Shown: positions 44,166 through 57,500 of the stretch, one piece after another
How the letters are laid out: every line of letters starts with the position of its first letter
Numbering within the stretch: the stretch's first letter is position 1
From: Hydractinia symbiolongicarpus
Taxonomy: Eukaryota > Cnidaria > Hydrozoa > Anthoathecata > Hydractiniidae
Direction: 5' to 3'
Assembly: GCF_029227915.1 (NCBI RefSeq)
Contig: NC_079881.1
Coordinates: 17,895,501-17,959,500, forward strand
DNA length: 64,000 nucleotides
Notes under the pieces: generated by a model
The model's database searches: none
What the model was told of the DNA's origin: nothing
Seen by the model: only the letters and a program-made list of their open reading frames with translations
Position numbers and translations under genes: made by a program

Positions 44166-47007
44166 CTAGTCGATAAGGCCCGTGGAGAAATCCACTTAGG
44201 CAGAAGGACAATGGGAAAATAGGTTCTTTTAGAGGTTTTTCTGACGTCAGCAGTGTATATACAAAAAAATGTTCATAAAATCTTACACAAAATGTCAAAT
44301 ATCAAATCACATTAAATCCTCCACACAAATCTTACACACAAAAAAAAGAACAGCTTGCAAGGTGTAAAATCTAGTTGATAAAAAGTTACAACAACGACAC
44401 TCACAACATCGACACTCACAACACTAAACTCACAAAACCGACAGTAAGAAGACCAACAGTTACAACACCAACAGTCACAACACGGATAATAACAATTTCA
44501 AAAATAACGCATCTCAAATATTTACATCTTATAAGTGATTATGTTGAAAACCCTCAGTATTTTATTCTGAAGTGTCAAAAAGGAGGCCTCCAAGAGTTAG
44601 CAAAAATAAGTTTTTTATACATTTTAAATATTGTTTTTCCCTTACGCTTATACAAAAATATGAAAAAGCCGTAGTTAGGAAAACATAAAATTTAAATCTA
44701 GAAAAGTCAGTCATTTTAGTTGCATTACCATCCTCTCCCACAAAAATTTACACAAAATGTAAAAATCAACCAGTTAAGAACACAAAAATTTTCTCTTTTA
44801 GTTCCGCACTGCCCTTTACCAACAATTTTAAACATAATGTCAAAAAATCAATGAGCAAAGAATAAACTTGAATCAACAAAGATTATGTGTAGAGCTTGAA
44901 ACACTAATCAAAATAATGTTAGAATCAAGTACAACACTAACAATAATAATAAAGTCAGAAATAACACATCTCAAATATTTACTTCGTTGAAAACCTTTAA
45001 TATTTCAATCAGAAGTGTCAAAAAACATCAAATTTATATCTGGAAAACATTTATTCAATAACATACTATCCTGTTTCCCAAAAATATACACAAATTGTAA
45101 AAATTAACAGGTTAAGAACACAAAAAAATTTTCCTTTGTATGATGATCTGTAGTTACCTTTACCAACCATTTTAAACGTGAATTTTAAAAATAAATAAGG
45201 AGTAAATTTGAATCAACAAAGATATTACTTTTGGAAAACAGAGTGTATATACGGTCCGTCCTCACACAAGTTAACACAAAATGTAAAACAGCTCGGTTTT
45301 TGAGGAGCACATCCAAATCAACAAAAATCAGTTCATTTAGCATGTTCTATATTGCTATTGCCCATAAATCTTCCACAAAAAGGTTATGAAACATATCAAA
45401 TTATAGAAAAATCAGGCATTTCATAAAATATAAAAAACAAAAAAGTTTTTTCATCATCACCAAAAACAGTTATATATTACCACAATTATAAAATTCTTAA
45501 CAAAAACGTGAAACCATGGAATTTTCTTCCAGCAAAAATGACATCACATACAGTTTAGTTCTCCCCAACAAAAGTTTATAATACGAACTATGAAAAAGCC
45601 ATTAGCTTACACAACAGCCTTTAGTGGAGGCCAATTCTACAAAATTTGTGCTTTCAGTATATTGCATGTGGTCTTTTTCCCACAAAAGTTTACAGAAAAT
45701 TTTAAAAAACAGCAGTTTGCAACACAAACAAAAACACGAACAACCTTCCCGAACCGAACGACCATCCTCTCATAAATTAAAATAAAGTCAAAAACCCATG
45801 TAAATTTCCAATCAAATGTCTAGCTAAACCCCCCTGTAAAAATAACCTGGCATTTTACATGTAGGCTGACGAAAGTTAAACAGGATGTCAGAAACAAAAC
45901 AATAAAAAATAACTTAACACACACGCTTTAAATTCTGGAGAAAAAAAATATTCCACTTGTCATATTGCACGTGGTCCCTTTGTAAAGTTTACAGGAAATG
46001 CGAAAAGAAATATAAAATACATCTGCAAAAGTTCAAGTCTTTAAAGATTTTGTAGGTAGGTAGCTAGCTAGCTTGTTACAACATAATTCGTGCTCATAAA
46101 AGAAAAGAAGTTTGGAAACTAAGGTAGCTAGCTATAGATAATTAAAAAAGAGGAATAACAATATAAGTCATAGGTTAGAGCTAGCCCATGGAGGACAACA
46201 TTAGCTAGCTAACAGTAGCTAAGACCCCCAGTTAAATATACTTAAACTGGGAACACTTAGCTAAAACTAAAGCTAGCTATTTATGCTTAGTAAAACACAT
46301 ATAAAGAGAAACAATAGTAATGTAAAAATAATAACATTACAGTGATCAGTAAGTTCAACAAACCAAAGTTTTCCGTTTGTTAGTCAGCTAACAGCTTTAT
46401 GTAGCATTTTGAATTTTAGGACAAACACATTAGTTATGCACCAGGGGATACATTAATTATGCAACAAAAACATAAACAAATATGGTTGCTAGGTTTGTTT
46501 TTAAAAAAGCGCTAAAATATGAAACTTCAAGAATTTGAGGCTTTTCTTGGAAAATGCGAGTCTGCTTGCTCCAGTGACATAAAAACTAAACGTCTAAAAA
46601 CATCAAAGTTCTTACTATTTGTGATTTCAAATCCACTTCAACCTCTAGCTTCTATTTTCTTCTTCTAACTTTACTACTTTACTTCTAGCTCTAGCTACCA
46701 CTTCTCACTTCATTTCTTGGACTTTTCTTTCTCTGAATTACTTTTATCAAGACGAAGGGGCTGTTTTCTTGTTGTTGCTTTTGTGTCGAGGGTTACCATT
46801 TTTCGGGAGTAAGCCGTTAAAATTTTTTCGGCAAATCAAGTTGCTTCATTTAGATCACGTGATGTAAACAAAGTAAACCCGCTGGCAAAATGGATATAAC
46901 TTTTTCGGAGACTTCAAAGGAAATTTCGGCTACATCAAAGGAAAATGAACACATCCACTTTGCCTGTCACAGACAGACGGACACACTCTCCGTATTATTA
47001 TAAGAGA
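44166..47007 (-). mobile_element. Helitron 3 of the chain, long non-autonomous form (2.8 kb)
   Basis: 5' end TCTCTTATAATAATACGG at 47007 and 3' hairpin plus CTAG at 44166. The interior is nearly the inverted copy of 50641-51900 and following. It includes a TAGCTAGC-rich part and a degenerate tandem array of about 110-150-bp units (ACAAAATGT, AAATCAACAAAG, TTTTAAACATAATGTC in this orientation). It has no Rep/helicase ORF, so it depends on an autonomous element elsewhere. Confidence 0.8.
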
Positions 47008-47739
47008 CTAGTCGATAAAGCCCGTGGAAAAATCCACTGAGGCAGGATAAAATTGATAAATAAGCGTCATATGAATTGTGATAACGTCACCAACCCATCT
47101 GCAAAAAAATTAGAACCTTGTTTTTACGTTGCCTCTATTGTGCGAAATTTAAAACGCTGATCAAGAAAATGTATGTAATCACGTGCTTTTGATAAATGAT
47201 TAATAAGATATAAAGGTTTAAAAAATTTGCTGACGTCAGCACTGACCCGTCTAGACCCCTCAAATTTTTTTATTAGGAAATTAGTATACCTGTTGCCTTC
47301 ATCGTATAGATCTTGAAACACTGATCAAGAAAATGTATAGGATCATGTACTTTTGACAAACGGCTGCAGAGATATTAGGGTTTGAAGGTTGTTTGATGAC
47401 GTCATCAACCCGTGCATTCCGAAACGGATTCTGGGACATAGGTTTGGAAAAATCACCCAAATTGGTCCTAGGTGGTCCCTAGTTACCCACGCGGTGAAAA
47501 TCATTGACGTCACCACCTCGTTTCCAAGTTATTTGGCCTCGAAATTTTAAGTGCACTGTAATGGTTTCATTAATTTAATATAGGATATTGACGTTAAAGT
47601 AGTGTTATTGACGTCGCGCCGTAATGTCAGAACTTTTAGCATATTAGACATGCATTTTTCGGCAACATCAAAGGAAAATGAAGACATCCACTTTGCCTGT
47701 CACAGACACACAAACACACTTAGCGTATTATTATATAGA
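47008..47739 (-). mobile_element. Helitron 4 of the chain
   Basis: 732 bp. 5' end TCTATATAATAATACGC at 47739, preceded by A on the minus strand. 3' hairpin and CTAG at 47008-47011, abutting Helitron 3 as CTAG|TC. The most complete short form of this family in the window, with at least three TGACGTCA palindromes. Confidence 0.85.
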
Positions 47740-48398
47740 TTGTTGGACTAGATCGCCCTTGAATTTAAAGCTTGAAGTATCTTATCTTTTTCAACAAATT
47801 GGGTGTAGTTAAAAGAACAAGTTAGTGAACCGTAATCAAGACGAGAAACATCATTATATGTATCTACTGAAGTTGGCACGTTGATACTGTAAATTACCGA
47901 TTAAACGCTTTTTGAAAAGGTCTTCTGCAATAAAATATGCTCCTCCATCTGTCTTTTTACGTAAACGTGATTGGTATCATGTTATGCTCAGTGATCAACC
48001 CTTATTTGCGTGATATCTTATTGACATTGATTATTGGTGTGCGCAGCCATCTATGTTCATCACAAAGGCAAAATTTTCCTTGAGTTTTTTTTAAGTAAAA
48101 CATTTTTTTTTTCAAGAATCTATTCTAAAAAACCTTAAAAATCTTTAATTGGACAGTTGATCCAGTGCTCACTACTTGTTCACTTGTGAACGTCTTGTGG
48201 TAAATGTTAATGACATTGTTTATGTTCGCTAATACTTTTAATAAACAGACATTTAGAGGTTCACAGCTTAAATGATGCTAAAATGTTTCATCAGTCAATG
48301 TTGATGGATGAAATATTTATAAACTAAAACTTAAAAAAAGATGAATGGCAGAATCTTTTATCTGTCCCAAGCTTCTGAAGCATGCTTCGCAGTACAGT
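47740..48398. other. 3' flank of the modular secreted-protein gene
   Basis: AT-rich intergenic sequence between the Helitron chain and the stop codon at 48399. It probably includes the 3' UTR of the minus-strand gene, but a clear AATAAA was not assigned. Confidence 0.4.
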
Positions 48399-48567
48399 TC
48401 ATGGCAACGACAAATACTCATATGGTATTGGCATAATCAATTCACCATTGGGCAGGAAAACACCTACGGAGATATGATCTCCACCAGAACCTTCAACCAA
48501 CAAAGCTTCGATGTAATATGTGTTTCCAAGGGTTAATTCAACATCACTTGAAGTTTGGGCGGAGGTC
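48399..48567 (-). CDS. Modular secreted protein, last exon (PA14 domain second half)
   Basis: After a TTTTCAG acceptor (AG at 48569-48568) the exon reads TSAQTSSDVELTLGNTYYIE, ALLVEGSGGDHISVGVFLPN and closes PIPYEYLSLP before TGA (48399-48401). 'YYIEAL..EG.GGDH.SVGV..P' is the characteristic second half of PA14 domains. It starts in phase 2, matching the donor of the exon at 49288, and the split codon gives R (AG|G). This is the C-terminus of the protein. Confidence 0.85.
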
Positions 48568-49287
48568 CTGAAAAGATATCATACGCAGAATTTTTGGTGA
48601 CGATCGCATTCTGTTAGGTTGAGATATTCAGATTTTATAAATTAATGGTCTTTATTTCTTATACGTGTACACAATTTTATGACACAATAACGAAAATATG
48701 CTATAAGCAGATAGACGTTTGGAATTGTGGTTTCAGTTTTGGCAAATAATCACACCAATTTGTCACACATTTGCGTCGTATTTCAAAAGTAAGAAAATAA
48801 CAATGCTTATAGATATTAATTTAGATAAATTTGCAATTTTGATTAAAATTTCAGCATTTCAAAATTTGAAAAGGCAAGCTAAAAATAAACAAAACTGAAA
48901 TGCGATATTAACAACTGTCTACTTTAATTGATTTATGCATGGCGGCGCTAATTTTTCGAATGAATTTTTAATTGATGCAATTAATGAGACACTGATCCTA
49001 ACATGCATCTTTGTGTTATTCGAAATATTCCCTTTAATTTAGAAAACGACTTTTTATATTTTGTTGGGCGTCTATGTAAAAACACTTCATAGGGTGTCAA
49101 GAAGAAATTTTTCGAATATAAACGGTCGAATTTTAAAATTTTGATTTAGATGTTTAATTCGGCTGCAAGGGTTCTAGTAATGCACTAAGGCTGTAGTTAA
49201 GACGTATTAAGAAATAGGGCCCAAAGGGTAGGAATTTGACCTACCTAGAAGAATGGACTTTAAGAATTTACCTGTAAGTATATTTAC

Positions 49288-49597
49288 CTGGTGGAAAAAT
49301 ATCTGTTAACAAAACCATTGAAGTAAACAATTTGAACCTTGTGGGATGCTAACTCGTCGGTTGATAAATACAAGCGACATTCGTTGTCACCGGCTACTTG
49401 AAAATGATAAGTTCCTGTTTGAGGTGGTTTAAAGAGTGACCAAAATCGTGCGCCATATTGATCAGCAATGCTCCAGTGAGAGTCTAAATTGTCCACTATG
49501 CCAAACTCTGTTGGAGAATCTGGAAAACGTGTGTCGGATAACAAGTTGGTCATTGTATTTACACCGTCAAAGAAAGACGCGCGCACTCGTCCTTGAT
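49288..49597 (-). CDS. Modular secreted protein, PA14 domain first half
   Basis: The exon starts after a T-rich tract and TAG at 49598 and ends ..CCACCAG|GTAAAT at 49288. It reads VRASFFDGVNTM, RFPDSPTEFGIVDNLD, SIADQYGARFWSLFKPPQTG, TYHFQVAGDNECRLYLSTDE: a canonical PA14 beta-barrel start as found in fibrocystin-like and other carbohydrate-binding extracellular proteins. 310 bp, entering in phase 1 and leaving in phase 2. In the joined reading it follows the lectin-like exon with no frame conflict. Confidence 0.88.
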
Positions 49598-50317
49598 CTA
49601 AAAAAAAAAACGAAAACGGTTTTAAAGCGAAAAAATTTTATTCGACTAGTTAAATTTTTCAACTTTTACGTTGGAATTGTGCCTGTTTTAGATTTCTTGA
49701 CAAGATCACTTATTAAACCTACCAATATCTGGCAATATGAATCTTCTGTTTAATTTTCTGCAATAGCCGTGTATTATCAATATAACACCGTCACTAAATG
49801 CACCTCCTGCAGGCACCATACATCTATACTTCCATTGGATGGACTTCCCTGTATTGCCAAAAACGTTACAATAAAATTAAGAACATATAGGTTCAAAGCA
49901 ACGGATTAGTGTTTACGTGATGTTTGCAAAGTATTCCAGAGATCAAATTATATAATAATTTTTGCATCTCAACAAGGATGTTCAAATGTAAAGAAATAAG
50001 CAGGACCATGTCGTGCAAATCTAGCAAAAAATAAACACTATTGGTAAATTACACCATTTACATTACCTTAATAGAAATTTCTTTCTATTGCTACCCATTA
50101 TTCTACTTGTACACTTTAACTTTCTATATCAAAGTAGTTGTAGGCTTATTGAAGATTACCTAGTTGTGTGACATGAAGTAGCACTATGTCGCGCATCGTG
50201 CGAATGTTGTTGCAACAGAGATGTTTTACAGCAAACCAAAATCTACGTACGCCTTTCTTTTAGAAAAAAATAATTAAAGAAAACAAGTATTTGTATTACT
50301 GACAAACTGTAACTTAC

Positions 50318-50602
50318 ACATGGTGCGAACCCAACGCGATGTACCAACTGGCTCAGGACAATTTGAGTTGCTCAGCACTACAGGTGTCCCAAGATTCGTA
50401 TTTCCATTAAGGGGACACACGTTCTTTCCGCTGCATGCATGTGTTAATATTCCTCTTCCATGATCGAATAAAAATTTCGATTCTGCTCCCTTGCAATAAG
50501 ACGAGGTGGGACGAAACACAAGCCGTGTGTCGTCTTCAGGATTGCAGCCTCCAACTTGTGGTTCAACGCAATAAGCACCGTCTTCACTTAAGATTTGTGT
50601 AG
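50318..50602 (-). CDS. Modular secreted protein, cysteine-rich lectin-like module
   Basis: A 285-bp exon, phase 1 at both borders (AG at 50604-50603; donor GTAAGT at 50317). It reads EDGAYCVEPQVGGCNPEDDT, RLVFRPTSSYCKGAESKF, LFDHGRGILTHACSGKNVC, PLNGNTNLGTPVVLSN. The pattern 'C(V/I).P.GG..P..(D/N)T.LV' repeated twice is one I associate with cysteine-rich repeats in cnidarian secreted proteins, possibly a beta-trefoil-like lectin. The exact family name is not certain. A symmetrical 1-1 exon is typical of shuffled extracellular modules. Confidence 0.75.
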
Positions 50603-50640
50603 CTAAAAGTTAAAATTCATAAATTAGGATTCCTGAACCA

Positions 50641-53600
50641 TCTCTTATAATAATACGGAGAGTGTGTCCGTCTGTCTGTGACAGGCAAAGTTGATGTGGT
50701 CATTTTCCTTTGATGTTGCCGAAATTTCCTTTGAAGTCACCGAAAAAATTATGTCCATTTTGCTGGCGGGTTTACTTTGTTTACATCACGTGATCAAAAT
50801 GGAGCAACTTGATTTGCTGAAATAAATTTAACGGCTTTCTTTACAAAAATTAGAAAATAAAAGTTGGAGTTTGAAGTGGATTTAAAATCAATAATAGTAA
50901 GAACTTTGATGTATTCAGACGTTTAGTTTTTATGTCACTGAAACAAGCAGACTCGCATTTTCCAAGAAAAGCCTCAAATTCTTGAAGTTTTATATTTTAC
51001 CGCTTTTTTAAAAAAAACCTAGCCACCATATTTGTTTATGTTTTTGTTCCATAATTAATGTATCCCCTGGCGCGTAACTAATGTGTTTGTCCTAAAATTC
51101 AAAATGCTGCATAAAGCTGTTAGCTAACTAACAAACGGAAAACTTTGGTTTGTTGAACTTACTGCTTATTGTAATGTTATTATTTTTACATTACTATTGT
51201 TTCTCTTTATGTGTGTTTTACTAAGCATAAATAGCTAGCTTTAGTTATAGCTAAGTGTTCCCAGTTTAGATATATTTAACTGGGGGTCTTAGCTACTGTT
51301 AGCTAGCTAATTTAGCCTCTCCAAGTCCTGCTCTCTTATTCCATGGCTAGCTCTAACCTATGAATTATGTTGTTATTCCTTTTTTTTAATATGTATAGCT
51401 AGCTAACTTAGTTTACCTATCTTAAACTTCTCTTCTTTTATGAGCAAAATCTTTCAAAGACTTAAACTTTGGACAGGATAGTAGGATGTATTTTTCTAAG
51501 AGTATAATTATTTTCACATTTCCTGTAAACTTTACAAGGGGACCCAAGCAATTTTTTTCAGAATTTAAAGCATGTGTGTTAAGTTATTTTTTATTGTTTT
51601 GTTTCTGACATCCTGTTAAACTTTTGTCAGCCTACATGTAAAATTCCAGGTTATTTTTACAGGGGGTTGTAGACATTTGATTGGCAATTTTACGTGGGGT
51701 TATGACTTTATTTTAATTTATGAGAGGATGGTATGGTTGTTTGTGTTTTTGTTTATGTTGCAAACTGCTGCTTTTTAAAATTTTGTGTAAACTTCTGTGG
51801 GAAAAAGACCACATGCAATATACTGAAAGAACAAATTCACGTTTTTGTTAACGTTTTTGTTAAGAATTTTAAAATTGTAATAATAACTGTGTTTGGTGAT
51901 AATGAAAACTTTTTTGTTTTTAATATTATATGAAATGCCTGAGTTTTCTATGATTTGATGTGTTTCATAACCTTTTTGTGGAAGATTTATGGGCAATGGC
52001 AATATAGGACATGCAAAAAATAGACTGATTTTTGTTGATTTGGATGTGCTCCTCAAAAACAAATCTGTTGTACATTTTGTGTAAACTTTTGTGAGGACAG
52101 ACCGTATATACACTCTGTTTTCCAAAAATAATATCTTTGTTGATTCAAATTTACTCCTTATTCATTTTTGACATTCACGTTTAAAATATTTGGTAAAGGT
52201 CACTACAGATCATCGTACTCAGGAAAAAAATTTGGTATTCTTAACCTGTTCATTTTTACAATTTGTGTATATTTTTTGGGAACAGGATAGTATGTAATCG
52301 AAGAAATGATTTTCCAGATATAAATTTTATGTTTTTTGACACTTTGATTGAATTATTAAAGGTTTTTCACAAAGTAGAGATGTGTTATTTCTGACTTTAT
52401 TATTTGTTGGTGTTGTACATGATTCTATACATTATTTTGATTATTATTTCAAGCTCTATACATAATGATCTTTGTTGATTCAAGTTTATTCTTTGCTCAT
52501 TGATTTTTTGACATTTAGGTTTAAAATTGCTGGTAAAGGGCAGTACGTTTAACTTTTTTGAGGGAGTACAACACCGAAAAAACTTGTGTTTTTTTTTATA
52601 TTTTGTATAAATTCTTACCGGGCAGGACAACATACCGAAATGACTGATCCCTCTCTATTTATAAATTTGATGCATTCCAAATCGCAGTTTTTTGAAATTT
52701 TGAGTAATATTTAATGAGTACAAGATACAAATACTGATTTTTGTTGAATCAGAAGTATTTCCTAGAACCATTCTTTTTTTACACTTTTGTGGAGAAAAAG
52801 TTTATGCAATATCATCAGAATAACTGATTTTGTTGCAAACTGTTTTTCTTTTTCACATTTTGGATTGAAATATTGTTATAAAGGGCATATATCAATAGAC
52901 ATATATATATACCAAAATAATTAAATTCTGCAAACTTTGATTTTGTCGTTCACCTCTCATCTTTTATATTTTGATTAAACTTTTGAGGAAAATCATAGGA
53001 ATTATTTAGAATATGTATTTTGTGTTGGAAATTTAGTGCAAAAATTGACGTAAAATGAACTGTTAAATTGATTGTTGTTGTTTTAACATGAATTATGACT
53101 CAAACTTTGTTTTTGCATTTCTAATTTGACTAATTAGCCTAAAAATTTGCCAATTGGTTTTACACTCTGTTCTTTTTTATATATATTTTATGTGAACATA
53201 GAAGTACACAAGTAAAGTTAGAAGCCACAAGAAGTTAATTCGAAAGTGAAGAGTGGAGCTAGAAGTAGTAAAGAAAAGTTAGAAGTAGAAAATGAAAGCT
53301 TGGGTTTAAAGTAGATTTGGATTCACAAATAGTAAGAACTTTTTAGATATTTTTAGACGTTATGTTTTTATGTCGCTAGAGTTACGTGTCAGGCAGACTC
53401 GCATTTGCCAGGAAAAAGTCACTTAAGAGCTTCAAATTCTTTATATTTTACCGCGTTTTTTTTACACTTTTTTGCATAATTAATGTTATCAAACAAATGT
53501 GCTAGCGAAACTTTTGGTTTGTTGAACTTACTGCAAATGTCATAATTTTTATATTGCTATTGTTTCTCTTTATATGTGTTTTACTAAGCATAAATAGCTA

Positions 53601-54148
53601 GCTGGCGTCTTCCCAGTTTAACTATATTTAACTGGGTATCTGTCTTATCTAATGTTACCTTCAAGCTCCATATCTAAACCTAGCTAGCTAACTGATGATT
53701 AATGTTGTTATTCCTCTTTTAGCTATTTATATCCACCTTAGTAGTCAAACTTAGGGATCTTATTTGAGCTCGAATTATGATGTAACAAGCCACAAAATCT
53801 TTTAAAGACTTATTGAACTTTTAGGGTAGTGTGAGGAAAAATTTTACTTTAAGAGGAATGATTTTGTAAAACTAAAGTGTGTGCGTTAATTGGAGTAAGT
53901 TTTATTGTTTTGTTGTTGACATCCTGTTAAACTTCTGTAAGCTCGCATGTAAATTACAAGGTTATATATTTTTACAAGGGTAGTGGTTGATATTTTTACA
54001 AAGTTTGTTGACATTTTTTGGGAAATTTACCTGGGTTTTTTACATTTGTGGTTAAATTTCTCAGCAGAGAATAGTATGGTTGCCGATTATATTGTTTGTG
54101 TTGCAAACTGCTGTTTTTTAAATGTTGTGTAAACGTGAATTTAGACGA
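50641..54148 (+). mobile_element. Long non-autonomous Helitron, plus strand, 3' end lost
   Basis: Starts TCTCTTATAATAATACGG after an A (50640), followed by GTCTGTCTGTGAC. Its first 1.2 kb is the inverted counterpart of Helitron 3 (44166-47007), including the TAGCTAGC region. The module at about 50870-51800 recurs in tandem at about 53290-54120. The degenerate unit array lies between. It runs without its own hairpin/CTAG into the next Helitron at about 54149. It lies inside an intron of the minus-strand gene. Confidence 0.75.
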
Positions 54149-54585
54149 TAATAATACGCTAGGTGTGTCTGTCTGTGTGTCTGTGACAGGCAAAGTGGAT
54201 GTCTTCATTTTCCTTTGATGTTTCCGAAAAATGCATGTCTAATATGTTAAATTTTCTGACGTTACGACGCGACGAAAATAACACTACTTTTACGTCAATA
54301 TCCTATATTAAATTAATGAAGCCATTACAGTGCACCTAAAACTTTGAGGCCAAATAACTTGGAAACGAGGTGGTGACGTCAATGATTTTTCACCGCGTGG
54401 GTAACTAGTAGTAGTAGTATTTATTTCGTGTGAGATAACTTTATATTTTACATTAAATAAATACCTACGGGGAGACCATCAGATAGTATAAATACTAATG
54501 TAGGTGATGGCCACCTATATAAGATCAAACGATTGCAATAAGCAGTATGACACTACAAAAAAAAAATTTTTTAGTAAAATCTTTT

Positions 54586-57500
54586 TTATGCAGTGGAGAG
54601 ATTAGTGTTATAGCAATCCAGAAGATAAGTTTTGCAGATTTTTTTTAATTGTTTTAGAGTGAGAGAGGCTAGGTCGTATTGGTGAAAGTGTTGTTGGATA
54701 TTGTTCCAATTAATAATAGATTGGTAACGTATAGATTTGAGACCAAATGAGGTAGTCCTAACAGAAGGTCTAGCTAGAAGTTTAATGGATTTACTTCTTG
54801 TTGAATGATTAGATGAATGGCAGACCAATTTAAAAATATCACAAATATTACCTGGAGAATGCAGATTTATAATATTAAAAGTTAAAATAATGTTGAGAAA
54901 TTTTATAAGATCTGAAAGAGTAAGAATATTAAGATTAAGAAAAATAGGATTTGATGGTGAGTTAAATTTAGAAAAAGTAATGATTCGGAGAGCAGCTTTT
55001 TGTAAGCGAAAAATTCTACACGACTTTGAAGTGAGACCCCACACTTGCGGACTATAAGAAATATGAGAAGAAAATAATGCATGGTAAATTGAAAGTAGGA
55101 TATCCTTAGGCACATAATATCTTAGTTTGCAAAGAGCTCCATTTGTTTTTCTTAATTTATTGCCAATATAAGATATGTGGAAATCCCAATCTAGAAATTC
55201 ATCTATTAATATACCTAGATATCTTACATGAGATGAGAATTCAAGTTTTTTTCCATTTAATTTCAGCCTTATATCATAGTTGACTGCTTTATTTCTTTGC
55301 CTAAATAGGATGACTTCAGTCTTTGCTACATTTAATGCTATTTTATTTGCAGTTAGCCATTTATATATACATTTTAAATCTATATTTAAATGCTTCTGCA
55401 TTTTTTTCAGATTATGGTTAGCATATAACATGCAAGTGTCATCTGCAAAATGAAAAATTTCTGAAAAAATTATTGAGTTAATTAAATCATTAATATAAAG
55501 TAAAAATAAAATAGGACCAAGAACGGAACCTTGGGGAACTCCATGTTTAATAAAAAGTTTTTTAGATTTGGTGTTAGTTAGGGAGACATATTGTACCCTA
55601 TCGCTGAGATAGGAGCGAAACCAGGAGTTTGTTACACCTCTAATTCCATAATGTTCAAGCTTTGAAAGGAGAATTTCGTGTGATACAGTATCAAAGGCCT
55701 TTTGAAGGTCTATGAAGATTCCACATGCAAACTTACAATTATCTAAATTTTGTCGAATAGTTTCAGTGAGACTAATTAGTGCATGGGTGGTTGAATGTTT
55801 GGTCCTAAATCCGAATTGTTTATTGGTTATAATTTTATTAGAATCTAGGAAAGAAATTAATCGGTTTTTAATTATTTTTTCAAAGATCTTATCCAAATTG
55901 CTTAATAATGATATGGGTCTATAGTTATTTGGATCAAGAGGAGACCCTTTATTCTTGTAGATTGGTATGACACTAACCATCTTTAATATGTTTGGGAATA
56001 CACCTTGTTGTAGGGAAAGATTAAAAAGTTTGGTTAATATTGCAGAAATTGCTATGTTGGCTTGTTTTAAGATAAGATTAGGGACACTGTTTGGGCCCGA
56101 TGCTTTGGTTAAATCAAGGTTATTTATGATCTTTAAAACTTCTTCTATTGTTACAGGGTTAAAGAATAATGAGTTACTATTATTATTTTTTAGGTAAGAT
56201 GAAAAGTGTGTATTGTTATGTGGAATTTGGTTTCTAATTTTATCTGCAACAGAAGTAAAATGTTCATTAAAAGCATTAGCTACAGTTAATTTTTCAGAGA
56301 TTATTTTATCATTTATTTTTAAGGAAGAAGTGCTAGATCTACTGTTGTTATCTTTATTATTTAAAATATCCTTTATACCTTTCCAAATTTTTCTACTGTT
56401 ATTTTTGTTGATTAAGAAAAATTCTTTATAATAGTTTGATTTTGAGTTCCTGATAAGATTAACTATACGATTTCTATAAAATTTATATTGGTTTTGATAA
56501 TATAATTTTTTTTCTTGGTTTTTAGCTTTGATTAACTTTTTATAGTAATTATTGCGGATGTTAATGGATTTTAGAATAGCTCTAGTGACCCAAGGTTTAT
56601 TTCTATTACTTAATTGTTTTTTTGATAGTTTTTTATTAGGGGTATGTCTACTTACAATTTGATCTAATTGATTAAAAAAAAGGTTAAAAGAGTTATTTAC
56701 ATTATTTTCATTTAAAAGCAAAGTAGAATCCCAATCTATAGATTCTATGTCATTTATTACGGCATTAATGTTTAAATTTTTCCAATCCTTGTAATAGGTG
56801 TCTAAATTATCCTTGACTTTAAGTCTATTGTCAAAATAAATTAAAAATTGAGGAAGGTGGTCTGAAATTGAGGTGATGATGTTACCTGAGAAATATTTTG
56901 TAAATGGATTAGATGTAAATATATTATCAATTAAAGTTTTAGATGTATTAGATATTCTGGTTGGGATTGTTATAGATGGTTGTAAAAAATTAGAATAAAG
57001 TTCATCCAGGAAATCATCAACTAGATGGTTACTTTCACATTTTAGAAGATCAATATTAAAATCTCCCATTAAAATAAGTTTTTGTTTTTGCTTAATAGCT
57101 ACTTCAAAGAAGGGTTTAAGATACAAATTAATAAATTCAGGAATTGGCATATTAGGGTGTTTATAAATGCACCCAACAATGGTATTTTTACGATTGTTAT
57201 CTAAGATTTCTACAAAAGTTGATTCTAATTTACTTTCAAGAAAGAGCAAATTTGAAAGGTCTGAGCGTACCACTACTGTTAGCGAATTAGAAATATACAA
57301 GGAAGTACCTCCTGCATTGCTGCTTGAAAGGTTATGAAATCCTCTATAACCTTTTAAAATTGGTGTTATTGAGTACTTACTAAGTCTAGTTTCACTGAAG
57401 CCTAACACATCAAAGTCAATATTGAGACAGTTCAGAAGAATGTTGATATGATCAATATTCTTGGGAAGAGAACAAGTATTAAGATGAAAATAAGAAAAAT

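Noticed and set aside
51733-52125. Overlapping ORFs on both strands in the long Helitron
   Set aside because: They lie in a degenerate tandem array that lacks codon-like constraint. No Rep or helicase motif.
55712-56431. Plus-strand ORFs over the LINE
   Set aside because: Antisense shadows of LINE ORF2, without homology or start context.
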